Of a DNA stretch of 24,669 nt, positions 22,845 to 24,669 are shown one piece after another. Below the pieces are notes generated by a model. The model did no database searches, had not been told where the DNA came from, and saw nothing but the letters and a program-made list of their open reading frames with translations. The translations under genes and the position numbers were made by a program. The stretch is from Deferribacteraceae bacterium. GTDB lineage: Bacteria > Chrysiogenota > Deferribacteres > Deferribacterales > JAISNW01. The stretch covers positions 1 to 24,669 of the forward strand of contig JAITJJ010000011.1 in the NCBI GenBank assembly GCA_031278965.1, written 5' to 3'. The first letter of the stretch is position 1. Each line of letters starts with the position of its first letter.

Positions 22845-24093
22845 ATACGATCTGATCGTGGTTGGCGGAGGGTTTACAGGCCTCATAGCCGCCCTTGCCG
22901 CCGCGGAGAGCAATAAAAAAACCCTCCTTATCACTTTTGGGGCAGGAAGCCTTGCGGTTGGCGGCGGCATAGTGGATCTGCTCGGCGCGGGGGAAAATAA
23001 TCGGCTTATCCTCTCCCCTTTTGAAGAAATTCGGGAGCTCCCCGAAAACCACCCTTATTCGCTCTTAGGGTTGGATAAGATAAGGCAAGCCCTTGCTTTT
23101 TTTGAAAGGATCACAAGAGAGGGGGGATATCCATATGTTGCAAATGGAGATAAAAACACATTTATGGTTACCCCTATTGGGAAGTTAAAACCCACATATA
23201 TGTTCTATGAAGGACAGCGGCCTGATATTTTAAAGGAAAGCAGAGATATTATCATCTTAGGGGTGAGCGGTCTTAAAGATTTCTTTCCTGAGCTCTTATT
23301 AAACGGGCTTTCCCGCCAACCGCTCTTTAAAGGCAAGCGGTTTAAAGTTATTACCCTTCCCTCACCGTTCCGCAAAGATTGGGATCTAAGCGCATTTGAA
23401 ATATCAGCTTTTGTGACCAGAGACGAAGGACGGGATTGGTTTAAGCGCGTCTTTAAAGATAATATTCCAAAAAACGCTGCCGTCCTCTCTCCGCCTCTTT
23501 TAGGGATTGAACCAGACGGCTCGCTTAGGCGGGAGCTTAAAGATTCGTATGGGACGGCAATCATTGAAACTGCAACCCTTCCTCCGTCAGTTTTAGGGAT
23601 TCGCCTTAGAAAGCTTTTAACTGACCTGCTGAAAGCAAAGGGTGTTGCCATAATAGAAGCCGCAAAAGTTACAGGCAATGAAGTAAAAAATAAGATATGT
23701 TCCGCACTTTTTACATCAGACAACAAGAGATTAAGACGATATGAGGCAAAAGAGTTTATCATAGCCACCGGAGGTTTTTTTGGTGGCGGTGCTGTATCTC
23801 TGCCCGGAAAGGCACATGAAATGATATTCAATATAGATTTGGATGTACCGTTATTTCAGGAGGAGTGGTCAAAAAATAAACTTTTAGGCGTAGAACGCCA
23901 CCCTTTCGGTTCTTTTGGCGTTAAGACTGACAGTGATTTAAGGGCAATAGATAACAGCGGTGAAATTATTCTGGAAAATGTTCGCTTCGCTGGACGGATA
24001 CTCAGTGGATATGATTTTGCTGCCGAAAAATCTGGTAACGGGGTGGCTCTCCTTACAGCTTACGCCGCCGCAAAGAGCTTAAACAATGCCTAA
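22834..24093 (+). CDS. glpB: Anaerobic glycerol-3-phosphate dehydrogenase, subunit B
   Basis: GlpB is the second flavoprotein-like subunit of the anaerobic dehydrogenase. The 419 residues start with a dinucleotide-binding fold (DLIVVGGGFTGLIAALAAAE) and include SLAVGGGIVDLLG, MVTPIGKLKPTYMFYEGQ, and the C-terminal IIATGGFFGGGAVS and FGVKTDSDLRAID motifs of the family. It overlaps glpA by 11 bases and glpC by 8 bases, implying tight translational coupling and equal subunit production. Confidence 0.92.
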   Translation: MKSEYDLIVVGGGFTGLIAALAAAESNKKTLLITFGAGSLAVGGGIVDLLGAGENNRLILSPFEEIRELPENHPYSLLGLDKIRQALAFFERITREGGYPYVANGDKNTFMVTPIGKLKPTYMFYEGQRPDILKESRDIIILGVSGLKDFFPELLLNGLSRQPLFKGKRFKVITLPSPFRKDWDLSAFEISAFVTRDEGRDWFKRVFKDNIPKNAAVLSPPLLGIEPDGSLRRELKDSYGTAIIETATLPPSVLGIRLRKLLTDLLKAKGVAIIEAAKVTGNEVKNKICSALFTSDNKRLRRYEAKEFIIATGGFFGGGAVSLPGKAHEMIFNIDLDVPLFQEEWSKNKLLGVERHPFGSFGVKTDSDLRAIDNSGEIILENVRFAGRILSGYDFAAEKSGNGVALLTAYAAAKSLNNA

Positions 24094-24669
24094 ACAAACC
24101 CCTGATAATTGCACGGCTTGTACCACCTGCACAGCATATTGCCCGGTCTCAAAAGTTACCCGTAATTTTAGGGGGCCGAAAATGACAGGCCCAGCCTTTG
24201 AACGTTTCCGCTACCTCCATAAAGGAGAGGAAGAGGCGTTATCTTACTGCTCTAACTGCAAAAATTGCGATATTTCTTGCCCAAACGGGGTGCCCATATC
24301 GGTTTTTAATATGCTTGCAAAAGCGGAGACTCCAAGGAATCTCCGTATACTCACGCGGGATTATATCGTTTCCCACGGAGACTTTTTTTATGCTTTCTTA
24401 AAATATTTCCCGATACTTCTTGTTAACTTTGGAATACTCAATCCGCTTGCCCGCGCCCTCCTTGATAAAGTGGGGATAGCCCGTTGCTCCCCACTCCCGG
24501 ATTTTTGCGACAAGCCTTTCATATCCCGCCTTAAAGCGATTAAACAGCCTAAAACAGATGAAAAAGTTATCTTCTACCCCGGCTGTTATGCAAATATGTA
24601 TGACCCGGAGGCGGGTTTAGCCCTTGTGAAAATCCTTAACCGTCTTAATGTAGAGGTTATAGTGCCTCA
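24086..24669 (+). CDS. glpC: Anaerobic glycerol-3-phosphate dehydrogenase, subunit C (cut by the window edge)
   Basis: GlpC is the iron-sulfur subunit that links the complex to the membrane quinone pool. The first 194 residues are visible. Two [4Fe-4S] motifs are present: CTACTTCTAYCP near residue 9 and CSNCKNCDISCPNGVP near residue 55. A hydrophobic stretch lies at about 100-120 (FFYAFLKYFPILLVNFGI), and the first CCG-type cysteine-rich motif begins as FYPGCYANMYDPE. The reading frame is intact to the window end. The ATG lies inside glpB. Confidence 0.93.
   Translation, partial: MPKQTPDNCTACTTCTAYCPVSKVTRNFRGPKMTGPAFERFRYLHKGEEEALSYCSNCKNCDISCPNGVPISVFNMLAKAETPRNLRILTRDYIVSHGDFFYAFLKYFPILLVNFGILNPLARALLDKVGIARCSPLPDFCDKPFISRLKAIKQPKTDEKVIFYPGCYANMYDPEAGLALVKILNRLNVEVIVP

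Noticed and set aside
23205..23831. 208-codon open frame opposite glpB
   Set aside because: Antisense shadow; glpB is clearly the real gene by its motifs and its coupling to glpA and glpC.
1..24669. CRISPR arrays, prophage genes, integrase/attachment sites or defence systems
   Set aside because: I saw no regularly spaced repeats, no integrase or phage structural genes and no restriction or defence proteins on either strand; the transposase copy is the only clear mobile DNA.

Overview
The window is a stretch of bacterial chromosome from a Gram-negative organism. The evidence is an extracytoplasmic-stress operon with a periplasmic HtrA protease, a lipobox lipoprotein, a LytM-type peptidase and signal peptides. 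It is probably an anaerobe or facultative anaerobe: it carries the anaerobic glycerol-3-phosphate dehydrogenase genes glpABC, a hydrogenase maturation GTPase (HypB), and phosphate acetyltransferase with phenylacetate-CoA ligase. Base composition is moderate, with AT-rich intergenic regions, frequent AGGAGG-type ribosome binding sites and several TTG/GTG starts. A deep-branching Gram-negative lineage such as Deferribacterota or Desulfobacterota would fit, but I cannot settle the phylum from this sequence alone.

Layout. 1-972 (-): an IS4/IS1634-like transposase, frameshifted in a homopolymer and cut by the window edge. 1081-1792: AT-rich, scarred intergenic DNA. 1793-3382 (+): hypB, rnhB and yraN in a tight operon, converging on 8501-3389 (-): dnaG, rpoD and rqcH (primase, housekeeping sigma, ribosome quality control). 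8648-11388 (+): a DUF488 protein, a membrane-anchored zinc ribbon with an unusual two-start leader, a LytM peptidase that appears to be expressed from a leaderless mRNA, and an OmpR-type response regulator with no kinase. 11389-11741: a non-coding stretch holding a severed gene start and a candidate minus-strand small RNA with its own terminator. 11742-15008 (+): pta, a membrane-anchored unknown, a DUF2155-like lipoprotein and paaK, closed by a strong terminator. 15135-16034 (+): a small membrane protein and an ECF sigma factor. These converge on 19322-16099 (-): a complete sigma-E operon (sigma factor, zinc anti-sigma factor, RseB-like periplasmic protein, HtrA protease), preceded by a sequence that matches a sigma-E autoregulatory promoter. 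19531-20620 (+): thioredoxin and thiG. 20632-20685 (-): the severed start of an AbrB/MazE-type antitoxin. 20821-24669 (+): a small membrane protein followed by glpA, glpB and glpC (glpC runs off the window).

How the genes work together. Most of the window is conserved housekeeping. The most coherent system is envelope-stress control: two ECF sigma factors on opposite strands meet at a shared hairpin, one with the classical RseA/RseB/HtrA module and one with an uncharacterised small membrane protein that may be its regulator. The less ordinary signals are in the gaps: a candidate small RNA, a leader whose hairpins could mask two ribosome binding sites, a leaderless secreted protease gene, a palindrome between dnaG and rpoD, and three gene remnants (transposase, a possible response-regulator partner, antitoxin) that point to past rearrangement.
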